This document shows positions 32,372 through 40,484 of a stretch of 64,000 nt of DNA, in pieces. The notes under the pieces are model-generated. The model did not search any database. It worked only from the letters and a program-made list of their open reading frames with translations, and was not told where the DNA came from. Within the stretch, counting starts at the first letter, position 1; each line of letters starts with the position of its first letter. Origin of the DNA: Arcicella lustrica (GTDB lineage: Bacteria > Bacteroidota > Bacteroidia > Cytophagales > Spirosomataceae); assembly GCF_034930985.1 (NCBI RefSeq), contig NZ_JAYGIM010000003.1, positions 372,001 to 436,000 on the forward strand. Direction: 5' to 3'. The position numbers were made by a program, and so were the translations under genes.

Positions 32372-34852
32372 ATGTACGTTATCAAAAGAGATGGCAGACG
32401 TGAGTCTGTAAAGTTTGACAAGATTACCGCCAGAATCGAAAAACTTTGCTATAGTCTCGATCCATTCTTTGTGCAGCCCCTCGAAGTAGCCAAAAAAGTT
32501 ATTACTGGGCTTTATGATGGAGTAACCACGAGCGAATTAGATAATTTGGCGGCAGAAACAGCTGCGTCGATGACGACGAAGCACCCTGACTATGCCGTAC
32601 TTGCAGCCAGAATTGCTGTTTCTAATTTGCATAAAGGGACTTTAAAATCGTTCTCGGCAACGATGAAACGTCTCTATAATTACACAGACCCAAAAACTGG
32701 CGAAAATGCCGCTTTATTGTCGAAAGAAGTATATGATGTCATTAAGAAAAATGCAGGTGAATTAGACGCTGCTATTATTTATGACCGTGACTTCGGCTAC
32801 GATTACTTTGGGTTCAAGACTTTAGAAAAATCTTATCTTCTAAAAATGGAAGGTAAAATTGCTGAACGTCCACAACACATGTTGATGCGTGTATCTATTG
32901 GTATTCACGGTAGCGATGTTGAAAAAGCCATTGAAACTTACAATTTATTGTCAGAACGTTGGTTTACTCATGCTACTCCTACCCTTTTCAATGCAGGTAC
33001 ACAAAAACCACAAATGTCATCTTGTTTCTTATTAACGATGCAAGACGATTCAATTGAAGGAATTTATGATACATTAAAACAATGTGCTAAAATTTCTCAA
33101 TCGGCTGGTGGAATTGGTTTATCAATTCACAATGTTCGTGCTACGGGTTCATATATTAAAGGAACAAACGGTACTTCAAACGGTATTGTACCGATGTTGA
33201 AAGTATTTAATGATACTGCTCGTTACGTTGACCAAGGAGGAGGAAAACGCAAAGGTTCATTTGCGGTTTACTTAGAACCTTGGCATGCAGATATTTTTGA
33301 TTTCTTAGAATTAAAGAAAAATCACGGTAAAGAAGAAATGCGTGCAAGAGATTTATTCTACGCATTATGGATTCCAGATTTATTCATGAAACGTGTTAAA
33401 GATAATGACACTTGGTCATTACTTTGTCCACACGAATGTCCAGGTTTAGCAGATACTTATGGTGAAGAGTTTGAAAAACTTTATACCAGCTATGAATTAG
33501 CTGGAAAAGCACGTAAAGTAATTAAGGCTCAAGATTTATGGTTCGAGATTTTAGAATCTCAAACAGAAACTGGAACGCCTTATATGTTGTTCAAAGACCA
33601 CGCTAACCGTAAATCAAACCAGAAAAATTTAGGTACAATCAAGTCTTCAAACTTATGTACTGAAATTATGGAATATACTTCTAAAGACGAAGTAGCGGTT
33701 TGTAACTTAGCATCTTTAGCTTTACCAAAATTCGTAAAAACTAACGAAAGAGGTTTCCAAGAATTTGACCACCAAGCTTTATATAAAGTAACAAAGGTTG
33801 CAGCGAAAAACTTAAATAAAATCATCGACCGTAACTATTATCCAGTTGAAGAAGCAAGACGTTCAAACATGCGTCACCGCCCGATTGGTTTAGGTGTTCA
33901 AGGTTTGGCTGATGTATTTATTTTGTTAAGAATGCCTTTTGAATCGGCAGAAGCTAAACAATTGAATAAAGATATTTTTGAAACCATGTACTATGCAGCG
34001 ATGGAAGCTTCAATGGAATTGGCTATTCAAGAAGGTCCTTATGAAACTTGGGCAGGTTCACCAATCTCGCAAGGTATTTTCCAATTTGATATGTGGGGAG
34101 TTACGCCAGAGTCTGGTCGTTGGAATTGGGAAGATTTAAGAGAAAAAGTAAAAACACATGGTGTAAGAAACTCATTATTAGTAGCACCGATGCCAACGGC
34201 TTCGACCTCACAAATCTTGGGTAATAACGAATGTTTTGAGCCTTATACTTCAAACATTTACGCACGTAGAGTACTTTCTGGAGAATTCGCTGTAGTGAAC
34301 AAACACCTTCTTCGTGACTTGGTGAAGTTGAACTTATGGAATGATTCAATGAAAAATAAATTGATTTCTGCCAACGGTTCGGTTCAAAACATTGCTGAAA
34401 TTCCGCAAAGTTTAAAAGACCTTTATAAAACAGTTTGGGAAATCAAACAAAAAGTAATTATTGAAATGGCTGCCGACAGAGGTGCATATATTTGCCAGTC
34501 GCAATCATTAAATATTCATATTCAAGACCCGAACTTTGGTAAACTTACTTCGATGCACTTCTACGCATGGGAAAAAGGCTTGAAAACTGGGATGTATTAT
34601 CTTAGAACAAAAGCTGCTGCCGATGCTATCAAGTTTACAGTCGAAAAACAAGCCGAAGTGGCCATTGAGCAAGCAAATGTTGTGCAAGAGCACGAGATGA
34701 GTTATGAAGCTTATGCCGCACAAGCAGCACAAGCGAAATCATCAGCTGCCTCACTCGTTGTAGGAGGCCTAGACAGCGTAGTCGAACAAAATTGGTCGGC
34801 GATGCAATGCTCAATTGACGATCCTGATGGATGCGAAGCCTGCGGGTCTTAA
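32372..34852 (+). CDS. nrdA: Ribonucleoside-diphosphate reductase, class I alpha subunit
   Basis: An 826-residue catalytic subunit that reduces ribonucleotides to deoxyribonucleotides. An ATP-cone allosteric domain is at the N-terminus (MYVIKRDGRRESVKFDKITA). The barrel carries the redox cysteine in TQKPQMSSCFLL, the N-x-C-x-E active-site triad in SSNLCTEIMEYTS and the second redox-pair region in VCNLASLAL. The PMPTASTSQILGNNECFEPY block is classic. The extreme C-terminus CEACGS supplies the shuttle cysteine pair. The radical-generating nrdB gene is not adjacent, which is common in this phylum. Confidence 0.96.
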   Translation: MYVIKRDGRRESVKFDKITARIEKLCYSLDPFFVQPLEVAKKVITGLYDGVTTSELDNLAAETAASMTTKHPDYAVLAARIAVSNLHKGTLKSFSATMKRLYNYTDPKTGENAALLSKEVYDVIKKNAGELDAAIIYDRDFGYDYFGFKTLEKSYLLKMEGKIAERPQHMLMRVSIGIHGSDVEKAIETYNLLSERWFTHATPTLFNAGTQKPQMSSCFLLTMQDDSIEGIYDTLKQCAKISQSAGGIGLSIHNVRATGSYIKGTNGTSNGIVPMLKVFNDTARYVDQGGGKRKGSFAVYLEPWHADIFDFLELKKNHGKEEMRARDLFYALWIPDLFMKRVKDNDTWSLLCPHECPGLADTYGEEFEKLYTSYELAGKARKVIKAQDLWFEILESQTETGTPYMLFKDHANRKSNQKNLGTIKSSNLCTEIMEYTSKDEVAVCNLASLALPKFVKTNERGFQEFDHQALYKVTKVAAKNLNKIIDRNYYPVEEARRSNMRHRPIGLGVQGLADVFILLRMPFESAEAKQLNKDIFETMYYAAMEASMELAIQEGPYETWAGSPISQGIFQFDMWGVTPESGRWNWEDLREKVKTHGVRNSLLVAPMPTASTSQILGNNECFEPYTSNIYARRVLSGEFAVVNKHLLRDLVKLNLWNDSMKNKLISANGSVQNIAEIPQSLKDLYKTVWEIKQKVIIEMAADRGAYICQSQSLNIHIQDPNFGKLTSMHFYAWEKGLKTGMYYLRTKAAADAIKFTVEKQAEVAIEQANVVQEHEMSYEAYAAQAAQAKSSAASLVVGGLDSVVEQNWSAMQCSIDDPDGCEACGS

Positions 34853-34866
34853 TCATTTCAGTTTTT

Positions 34867-34904
34867 AAAAAGCCCTCATTCCACAAGATTGAGGGCTTTT
34901 TTTA
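34867..34904 (+). terminator. Rho-independent terminator of nrdA
   Basis: A 12-bp stem AAAAAGCCCTCA / TGAGGGCTTTTT with an 11-nt loop and a T run, 15 bp after the stop codon. Confidence 0.9.
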
Positions 34905-35032
34905 TAAACTTCATCTAAAATACTGAAAAGAGTAGCAGAAAATTATTAATTTAACTGTTCATTCTTTGAAGTACATGCAATTACTTTGACAAAGATTAAA
35001 TTGCTTAACATAAAAACAAATCAAGTAACCCG

Positions 35033-35497
35033 ATGAAATCCAAAAATTACTTAATACTTTTAGTCACTTTGTGCTTTTCTATTTTCCTACATATTCATGA
35101 AAGTAATGCTCAGTATGGCGGTGGATATGGCTATGGAGGTTACGGAAGAGGTGGAATGGGAAGAAGTACACTACCTCAAGCAGGTGAAGGTACTACCCGA
35201 AAAGCAGATTTAGACCCTGAAAAAATGGCTAATGAGGATACTCGTTGGATGATAAAAAAATTAAAACTAACCGAAGAGCAAATTCCAAAAGTTGAAAATG
35301 CTAACATTAACTTTGCCTTCAAACGTTTAGATTTTTCGGAAGAAGTAAAGAAAATTGTACCTCCAATTACGGAAGAAGTACGTTCAAAAATCAGAGCAAA
35401 AGCTGTGACTATCAAAGAAGAAAGAGATAAAGAAATGAAAGCTATTCTAACAGAAGAGCAATTTCAGATTTATTTGAAAAAGAAGGATAATTATTAA
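35033..35497 (+). CDS. Exported Gly/Tyr-rich, Spy-like small protein (unrecognised)
   Basis: A 154-residue secreted protein: signal peptide to about residue 26 (LHIHESNAQ), then a low-complexity segment QYGGGYGYGGYGRGGMGR (27-44), then a charged helical part with two LTEEQ motifs (KLKLTEEQIPKVENAN near 77 and ILTEEQFQIYLKK near 138). The LTxEQ pair and helical pattern resemble the Spy/CpxP periplasmic chaperone family, but the similarity is weak. It is flanked by terminators, so it is a single-gene unit. The function is unknown. Confidence 0.6.
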   Translation: MKSKNYLILLVTLCFSIFLHIHESNAQYGGGYGYGGYGRGGMGRSTLPQAGEGTTRKADLDPEKMANEDTRWMIKKLKLTEEQIPKVENANINFAFKRLDFSEEVKKIVPPITEEVRSKIRAKAVTIKEERDKEMKAILTEEQFQIYLKKKDNY

Positions 35498-35565
35498 ATT
35501 GAAACGTAAAGTTGAGCAATAGATAAAAGTATCTTGATTAAAGTAAAATATAACAAAACATCGGA

Positions 35566-35599
35566 AGTCATCAGCATATATTGCTGATGGCTTTTTTTA
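35566..35599 (+). terminator. Rho-independent terminator
   Basis: Stem AGTCATCAGCA / TGCTGATGGCT (one G-T pair), 5-nt loop, then a T run. It ends the 35033 unit. Confidence 0.85.
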
Positions 35600-35686
35600 T
35601 GTTAAAAAAATAATTAAAAACATAAAGGTTTACTTCGTAAAAACGCCTAAATTAGTCATTGATTCTTTACCCATTAAACGTTAATT

Positions 35687-36220
35687 ATGAAAAAGCTACT
35701 ATCCTACTTATCTCTTGCTTTGCTAGCAAGCAGTTGTTTCAAACTTGATAGCCCACCTGATTTCCCAATCACTAGCGAAGGGTATCGACCTATTTATGCA
35801 AATGCCGACGAAATAGACAAAGTAGTTATCACTACTCCACAACCATTAAAATCTCCCGGTAAAATTTATATCAAAGACCAGTTTTTATTTGTGAACGAAC
35901 TTGGTAAAGGCGTTCATATCTTTGATAATAAAGACCCGAAAAGCCCCAAGAAAATTGCCTTTTTGCAAATTCCAAGCAATGTAGATATTGCCATTAGGGG
36001 CGATATTTTATATGCCGATAACTTGAAAGATTTGATAAGTATTAATATTAGCAAACCTTCAGAAGCCAAGCTAGTACATCGCCTAAAAGACGTGTTTGAA
36101 TCTCAAGATTATCCACCAGTTACCAATGTGCGTTTTGAATGTGTTGACAGTAACAAAGGCGTAGTAATTGGTTGGGAAAAAGTTTTAAACGTTGACTACA
36201 CACTAAAATGCTACAGATGA
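35687..36220 (+). CDS. LVIVD-repeat-like lipoprotein
   Basis: A 177-residue predicted lipoprotein: signal MKKLLSYLSLALLASSC with the lipid-anchored cysteine at residue 17. The mature part holds beta-propeller-like repeats of the LVIVD type (GVHIFDNKDPKSPKKIAFL, and LISINISKPSEAKLVHRL). It overlaps the next gene in an ATGA tetranucleotide, and that gene overlaps the third the same way, so three proteins are translationally coupled. Such repeat proteins are usually surface-exposed. No function can be named. Confidence 0.72.
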   Translation: MKKLLSYLSLALLASSCFKLDSPPDFPITSEGYRPIYANADEIDKVVITTPQPLKSPGKIYIKDQFLFVNELGKGVHIFDNKDPKSPKKIAFLQIPSNVDIAIRGDILYADNLKDLISINISKPSEAKLVHRLKDVFESQDYPPVTNVRFECVDSNKGVVIGWEKVLNVDYTLKCYR

Positions 36221-36960
36221 AAAAGACACAATTATTATATTGTATTTTGGGGTTAATATACCTTCAAAGTTGCCAACAAGGAGCTAACGATTCGGTGTCT
36301 CCCTTTGGAAATGGTACAGGTGGTTCTATGGCTCGTTTTACTTTAGGAGATGGCTATCTTTATACAGTAGGCACTAGCAATATGTCTATTTTCGATATTA
36401 AGAATACTTCTCCTCAAAAAATCAAAACTATCAATTTAAGCTTTGGCTTAGAAACCATTTACCCTTATAAAAACATGCTTTTTATTGGAAGTAATACGGG
36501 AATGCAAATTTTCAATAACCAAGACCCTGCAAATCCATTTTTGCTTTCTACTTATACACACATAAAGAGTTGTGATCCCGTGGTGGTTCAAGATAATTAT
36601 GCTTATGTGACCTTAAGAAATGGAACATTATGCCAAAGAGGAGTAAATTCTCTGGATATTGTCAATATCAGTAATCCCTCAAACCCTACATTAGTAAAAT
36701 CCATTCCAATGAAAAACCCTCATGGATTAGCTGTAGATGGGAAAAACCTATTTATCTGTGAAGGTAGTTTTGGGTTAAAATCTTTTGATTTATCAGACCC
36801 AGTAAATCCTGTTGAAAAGGAGTTTTTAACTGATGTGGTTTCGTATGATGTTATTCCAAATCAACAAAAACTAATAGTAACTGGTCAGAATGGTATTTAT
36901 CAATACGATTATAGCGACCCAAAAGCATTAAAACTTCTCAGTAAAATACCTATCGAATGA
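36217..36960 (+). CDS. LVIVD-repeat lipoprotein
   Basis: A 247-residue predicted surface lipoprotein. I take the ATG at 36217 because it overlaps the previous stop codon (ATGA) and gives a proper lipoprotein signal (MKKTQLLYCILGLIYLQSC). At least four LVIVD-like blades follow, for example LDIVNISNPSNPTLVKSI, then HGLAVDGKNLFICEG and GLKSFDLSDPVNPVEKEFL. It is probably a paralogue of the preceding lipoprotein and is coupled to the downstream beta-barrel-like gene. The role is unknown; a complex at the cell surface is plausible. Confidence 0.75.
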   Translation: MKKTQLLYCILGLIYLQSCQQGANDSVSPFGNGTGGSMARFTLGDGYLYTVGTSNMSIFDIKNTSPQKIKTINLSFGLETIYPYKNMLFIGSNTGMQIFNNQDPANPFLLSTYTHIKSCDPVVVQDNYAYVTLRNGTLCQRGVNSLDIVNISNPSNPTLVKSIPMKNPHGLAVDGKNLFICEGSFGLKSFDLSDPVNPVEKEFLTDVVSYDVIPNQQKLIVTGQNGIYQYDYSDPKALKLLSKIPIE

Positions 36961-37667
36961 AATATTCTATCTTAATTATATTATTAGTCTTCAGTCGAAT
37001 TTTCACATTTGCCCAAAGTGATACTACCATTTCGCATCGACACTTACTTCTCAAAATAGCACCATTGACATATCTAGGAGCCCATGCCGCAATTCAGCTT
37101 GGGCTTGAAACAAATATTAGTGCCAGAACCACCATTGCGTTTGATTACGCCTATGGTAATGCTGATATTTCACTATCTGGCACAAAGGGTACTTATGATG
37201 AAGGCGAAATATCACAACGATACAGATTAGAATTTAGAAGATATACAAAACCATTTGCTTTGAGAAATAAGGGCATAAATTCTTTTTATGGACTTGAACT
37301 CTTCAACCGCACCAATACTTATCCAAGTACTACAACCATTGGTAGAGGGGGAAATTCTTGGAATAATGATTATAAATATTATGAAAAACTCTCTGACGAT
37401 ACTATTTATAAAGTTTGGGGAGCTTATGGAAAAATAGGAGTAATGGGACAAATCAGTGAGCGATTTTGGCTAGAATGGTATGGGGGAATTGGTATGGCTA
37501 CTCATACAAATACAACTGGTGAATACACATTAGAGCCCAATGACCATGTTTTCTCTGAGAATGGGCGTCCACAAACGATATACTTTAATTTTCATAATCC
37601 ACTAAACTTTAAAATAACAGGTGTGGATTTTTTATGGTCTTTAAAGTTGAGCTATCAAATTTTATAG
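36957..37667 (+). CDS. Predicted outer-membrane beta-barrel protein
   Basis: A 236-residue exported protein (signal MKYSILIILLVFSRIFTFAQ) with alternating hydrophobic/polar strands typical of small outer-membrane barrels (LGLETNISARTTIAFDYAY, RYRLEFRRYTKPF, FWLEWYGGIGMATH) and a C-terminal strand LWSLKLSYQIL. It resembles the DUF3575-type barrels loosely. The start overlaps the preceding lipoprotein stop by four bases. Third and last gene of the small surface operon. Confidence 0.65.
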   Translation: MKYSILIILLVFSRIFTFAQSDTTISHRHLLLKIAPLTYLGAHAAIQLGLETNISARTTIAFDYAYGNADISLSGTKGTYDEGEISQRYRLEFRRYTKPFALRNKGINSFYGLELFNRTNTYPSTTTIGRGGNSWNNDYKYYEKLSDDTIYKVWGAYGKIGVMGQISERFWLEWYGGIGMATHTNTTGEYTLEPNDHVFSENGRPQTIYFNFHNPLNFKITGVDFLWSLKLSYQIL

Positions 37668-37680
37668 AATGGTTATTAAC

Positions 37681-37935
37681 AACATGAGTCATCCCGAATT
37701 TTCTCCTAAAATAGCGAGTTTTAGAAGATTTAAAAGTTTTTTGGATTTGTTCTCGTCCTTACTTTTTGTCTTGATACAAAAAGTAACCGCAGCGGCGGCC
37801 GCAAAAAAATCAAGAATTCCTAAACTCGCTTCGCTCAAACAGTAGGAATTCGTTACCCATCAATCACCAAAAAGCGGTCGAAAAACTAATTTCGACCGCT
37901 TTTTGGTGATTTTAAAATTCGGGATGACTCATGTT
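37681..37935. mobile_element. MITE-like 255-bp element with 22-bp perfect terminal inverted repeats
   Basis: The outer arms (37681-37702, beginning AACATGAGTCATCCCGAA, and 37914-37935) are perfectly complementary over 22 bp. The inside holds several nested hairpins: CTTTTTGT..ACAAAAAG near 37760-37784, AGAATTCCTA..TAGGAATTC near 37823-37850, and CACCAAAAAGCGGTCGAAA..TTTCGACCGCTTTTTGGTG at 37866-37909. A GCGGCCGC site within a GC-rich patch contrasts with the AT-rich surroundings. There is no coding frame. TTAA is found close outside both ends (37676-37679 and 37936-37939), possibly a target duplication. The element ends five bases before the nadA stop codon. Confidence 0.72.
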
Positions 37936-37939
37936 TTAA

Positions 37940-38929
37940 TTATTTACTAATCTCCAACATTGCTTTCAACGCCTTTAAAGCAGGAATTCTTACTTCTTCA
38001 GGCACTTGAATTTCTGGTAATTCATAGAACATTGCATTGTAGAGTTTTTCCATCGTATTCATTTTCATATATGGACATTCTGAACAAGCACAAGCATTTT
38101 TTTCATTCGCTGGTGCAGGAATAAGCTTTTTATGAGGCACAGCCATTTTCATTTTGTGCAAAATACCTGCCTCTGTCGCCACAATAAACTCCTGACAGTC
38201 TGATGATTGAACAAAACTTAAAAGCGCCGTAGTTGAACCTACAAAATCTGCTTGAGATAAGATTACTTCCTTACATTCTGGGTGAGCAATCAATAAAGCA
38301 TTCGGATTTTCTTCTTTCGCTTTCTTGAGTTTTTCCAAAGAAATATCAATATGAACAATACAAGCACCTTCCCACAAAATCAAATCACGACCTGTTTTTT
38401 TCGCTACATATCTTCCTAAATTGGCATCAGGAGCAAAAATAATTTGTTTATCGGCAGGAATTGATTCAACCACTTTCACTGCATTTGACGAAGTACAAAT
38501 AATGTCCGTCATCGCTTTAATATCTGCGGTACAATTGATATAACTCACCACAACAGCCTCCGGATATTTTGCTTTGAAAGCAGCAAATTCCTCTTTCGGA
38601 GCAGCATCAGCCAAAGAACAACCAGCGTTTAAATCTGGCAATACTACTTTTTTATTCGGATTAAGAATCTTAGCTGTTTCACCCATGAAGTGTACTCCAC
38701 AGAAAACAATCATATCAGCATCGGTTTGTTCCGCCGCTTGTGCCAAACCCAAACTATCTCCTAAAAAATCTGCGATTTCCTGAATTTCAGCATCAACATA
38801 ATAATGAGCTAAGATTACCGCATTTTTCTCTTTTTTAAGTTTTAAAATCTGTTCTTTTAAATCTTCTCCTTTGAACGGAACAGAGCGACTCACATAGCCA
38901 ACTCGTTGTGATTCTTCTAATAAATTCAT
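37940..38929 (-). CDS. nadA: Quinolinate synthase
   Basis: A 329-residue [4Fe-4S] enzyme that condenses iminoaspartate with dihydroxyacetone phosphate to quinolinate in NAD synthesis. The N-terminal KEKNAVILAHYYVDAEIQEI segment, the cluster cysteines in VFCGVHFMGE, in SYINCTADIKAMTDIICTSS and in the C-terminal CACSECPYMKMNT, and the FAPDANLGRYVAKKTG block identify it. It is followed upstream by nadC (93 bp gap, same strand). The L-aspartate oxidase gene nadB is not in the window. Confidence 0.96.
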   Translation of the reverse strand: MNLLEESQRVGYVSRSVPFKGEDLKEQILKLKKEKNAVILAHYYVDAEIQEIADFLGDSLGLAQAAEQTDADMIVFCGVHFMGETAKILNPNKKVVLPDLNAGCSLADAAPKEEFAAFKAKYPEAVVVSYINCTADIKAMTDIICTSSNAVKVVESIPADKQIIFAPDANLGRYVAKKTGRDLILWEGACIVHIDISLEKLKKAKEENPNALLIAHPECKEVILSQADFVGSTTALLSFVQSSDCQEFIVATEAGILHKMKMAVPHKKLIPAPANEKNACACSECPYMKMNTMEKLYNAMFYELPEIQVPEEVRIPALKALKAMLEISK

Positions 38930-39021
38930 TGTTAAAATTTTATATCGTGAGAAAAGACACCTTTTTATTGAGTGATTAAGTAAATAATATTAAAATTGCT
39001 AATTACTATTCACCAATCACT

Positions 39022-39876
39022 CTAATAAGCTTTTAAGCTTAAATCCAAACTATTTACATGATGTGTTAAAGCGCCACAAGAAATATAATCTACACCACAG
39101 TCTGCATATTGTCGGACGGTCTTTTCATTAATTCCACCAGAAGCTTCAGTAGGATATTTACCATCAATGATGCTTACAGCCTCACGTAAATCATCAAATG
39201 AAAAATTGTCTAACATAATTCTGTTTACTTGTCCTATTGCTAAAACTTCCTGAAGCTCTGTTAAGTTTCTTACTTCAATTTCAATACTTAATGCACGTCC
39301 TGTTTCTTTCAAATAATCGTTTGCTTGTTTGATAGCATTGTGAATTCCTCCAGCATAATCCACATGATTATCTTTTATCAAAATCATATCGAACAATGCG
39401 TAACGATGATTTTCGGCACCCCCAATTTTACAAGCCCATTTTTCGCAAAGGCGGAAATTTGGCGTTGTTTTACGAGTATCCAATAATTTGGTTTTCGTTC
39501 CTTCCAATAATTTCACCATCGAATCGGTATAAGTAGCAATACCAGACATTCTTTGCATACAATTCAGCACCAAGCGTTCTGCCTTTAAAATTGATTGCGA
39601 AGAACCTTCAACAGTCAAAACAATTTCTCCTTTTTTTATCGTCGTGCCGTCTTCCAGCAATACTTTTACTTCAAGGGCTTTATCAACTTCTTCAAAAATC
39701 ATCGTTGCTAAAGTTACTCCCGCTAACATTCCATCTTCTTTTACCAATAGCTTTGCTCGTCCAGTGGCTGTTGCAGGAATCGTTGATAGTGAAGTATGAT
39801 CACCGTCACCAACATCTTCGGCAAGAGCAGTTTGAATGAATTTTTTGATATATGATGGTTCTAAATAATTAAACAT
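39022..39876 (-). CDS. nadC: Nicotinate-nucleotide diphosphorylase (carboxylating)
   Basis: A 284-residue quinolinate phosphoribosyltransferase that makes nicotinate mononucleotide from quinolinate and PRPP. Family markers are EDVGDGDHTS near residue 20, RLVLNCMQRMSGIAT, the TRKTTPNFRLCEKWACKIGG block (substrate-binding Arg/Lys residues), HRYALFDMILIKDNH, and EASGGINEKTVRQYADCGVD. With nadA it forms a nadC-nadA unit. A possible -7 box (TACTTTTG on the minus strand, 39903-39910) lies just upstream. Confidence 0.96.
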   Translation of the reverse strand: MFNYLEPSYIKKFIQTALAEDVGDGDHTSLSTIPATATGRAKLLVKEDGMLAGVTLATMIFEEVDKALEVKVLLEDGTTIKKGEIVLTVEGSSQSILKAERLVLNCMQRMSGIATYTDSMVKLLEGTKTKLLDTRKTTPNFRLCEKWACKIGGAENHRYALFDMILIKDNHVDYAGGIHNAIKQANDYLKETGRALSIEIEVRNLTELQEVLAIGQVNRIMLDNFSFDDLREAVSIIDGKYPTEASGGINEKTVRQYADCGVDYISCGALTHHVNSLDLSLKAY

Positions 39877-39953
39877 TTCTGCGCTGTTTATGAATGACGG
39901 CTCAAAAGTAAGAAATAATTTCTAACAGGTGGAACAATTATTTTAAGTGAGAA

Positions 39954-39986
39954 TTTGGAATTACCAAACAAAAAGTGATAGTTTTG
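39954..39986 (+). promoter_or_regulatory. Promoter in front of the secDF leader ORF
   Basis: TTTGG at 39954-39958 and TAGTTTTG at 39979-39986 (TAnnTTTG), 20-21 bp apart, form a good Bacteroidota promoter. The predicted start point is near 39992-39994, only a few bases before the ATG at 39996, so the mRNA would be leaderless or nearly so. Confidence 0.55.
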
Positions 39987-39995
39987 TAATTCAGA

Positions 39996-40358
39996 ATGCA
40001 AAAAAATTCACACATAGCTCGTTTGTTCAGCGTCTTTTTGATGTCGCTCGTTATTGTTTTTACCGTTTTTGGTAAAACAATTAATGTTACTCAAAAAAGC
40101 CAAAACTTGCTTAGTAAAGTAAAAACAGAACAAAGACAGGACAATCAGGTACCTAAACAATGTTCTGTTTCTGAACTTTCGGTGATGCAGGTTTCTGTAC
40201 CTGTTAACATTGATTTTGCACAAGAATTCATTTTCCATCCTTGTGAATTTGCTTTTTTATCTTTTGAACGCACCATTCAATCTGTTCAAAATTTAGCATT
40301 TCGCCTTCCGCATCTCGAAGTACTTTTCGAGCATTTTATCGTTACCAACGCCCCATAA
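39996..40358 (+). CDS. Small exported-type ORF before secDF, candidate export-sensing leader
   Basis: A 120-residue ORF, not recognised as a named family. The N-terminus has one hydrophobic segment (about residues 11-25, FSVFLMSLVIVFTVFG) that could be a signal sequence or membrane anchor. The rest is soluble with two cysteines (C56, C83), and the chain ends FEHFIVTNAP, with Asn-Ala-Pro directly before the stop. It has its own strong promoter, and secDF starts 126 bp downstream on the same strand with a palindrome between them. This layout resembles SecM-secA, VemP-secDF2 and the Ala-Pro-ending arrest peptides upstream of Sec genes. The sensing function is inference. Confidence 0.55.
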   Translation: MQKNSHIARLFSVFLMSLVIVFTVFGKTINVTQKSQNLLSKVKTEQRQDNQVPKQCSVSELSVMQVSVPVNIDFAQEFIFHPCEFAFLSFERTIQSVQNLAFRLPHLEVLFEHFIVTNAP

Positions 40359-40377
40359 TTTTTTCTTGATAAACATT

Positions 40378-40400
40378 TTTGATAGAAAATTTCTATCAAA
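40378..40400 (+). promoter_or_regulatory. Perfect 11-bp palindrome between the leader ORF and secDF
   Basis: TTTGATAGAAA and TTTCTATCAAA flank a single A, 20 nt after the leader ORF stop and 85 nt before secDF. No T tract follows on the plus strand, so it is unlikely to be a simple terminator. It could be an mRNA structure coupled to translation of the leader ORF. Confidence 0.5.
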
Positions 40401-40484
40401 TCAAAGACGTTTTGCTATGTCGGCTAAAATGTTACAACCCTAATCATCCGTTTATTTACTCACAATTACTTTTTCCCTACAAAA

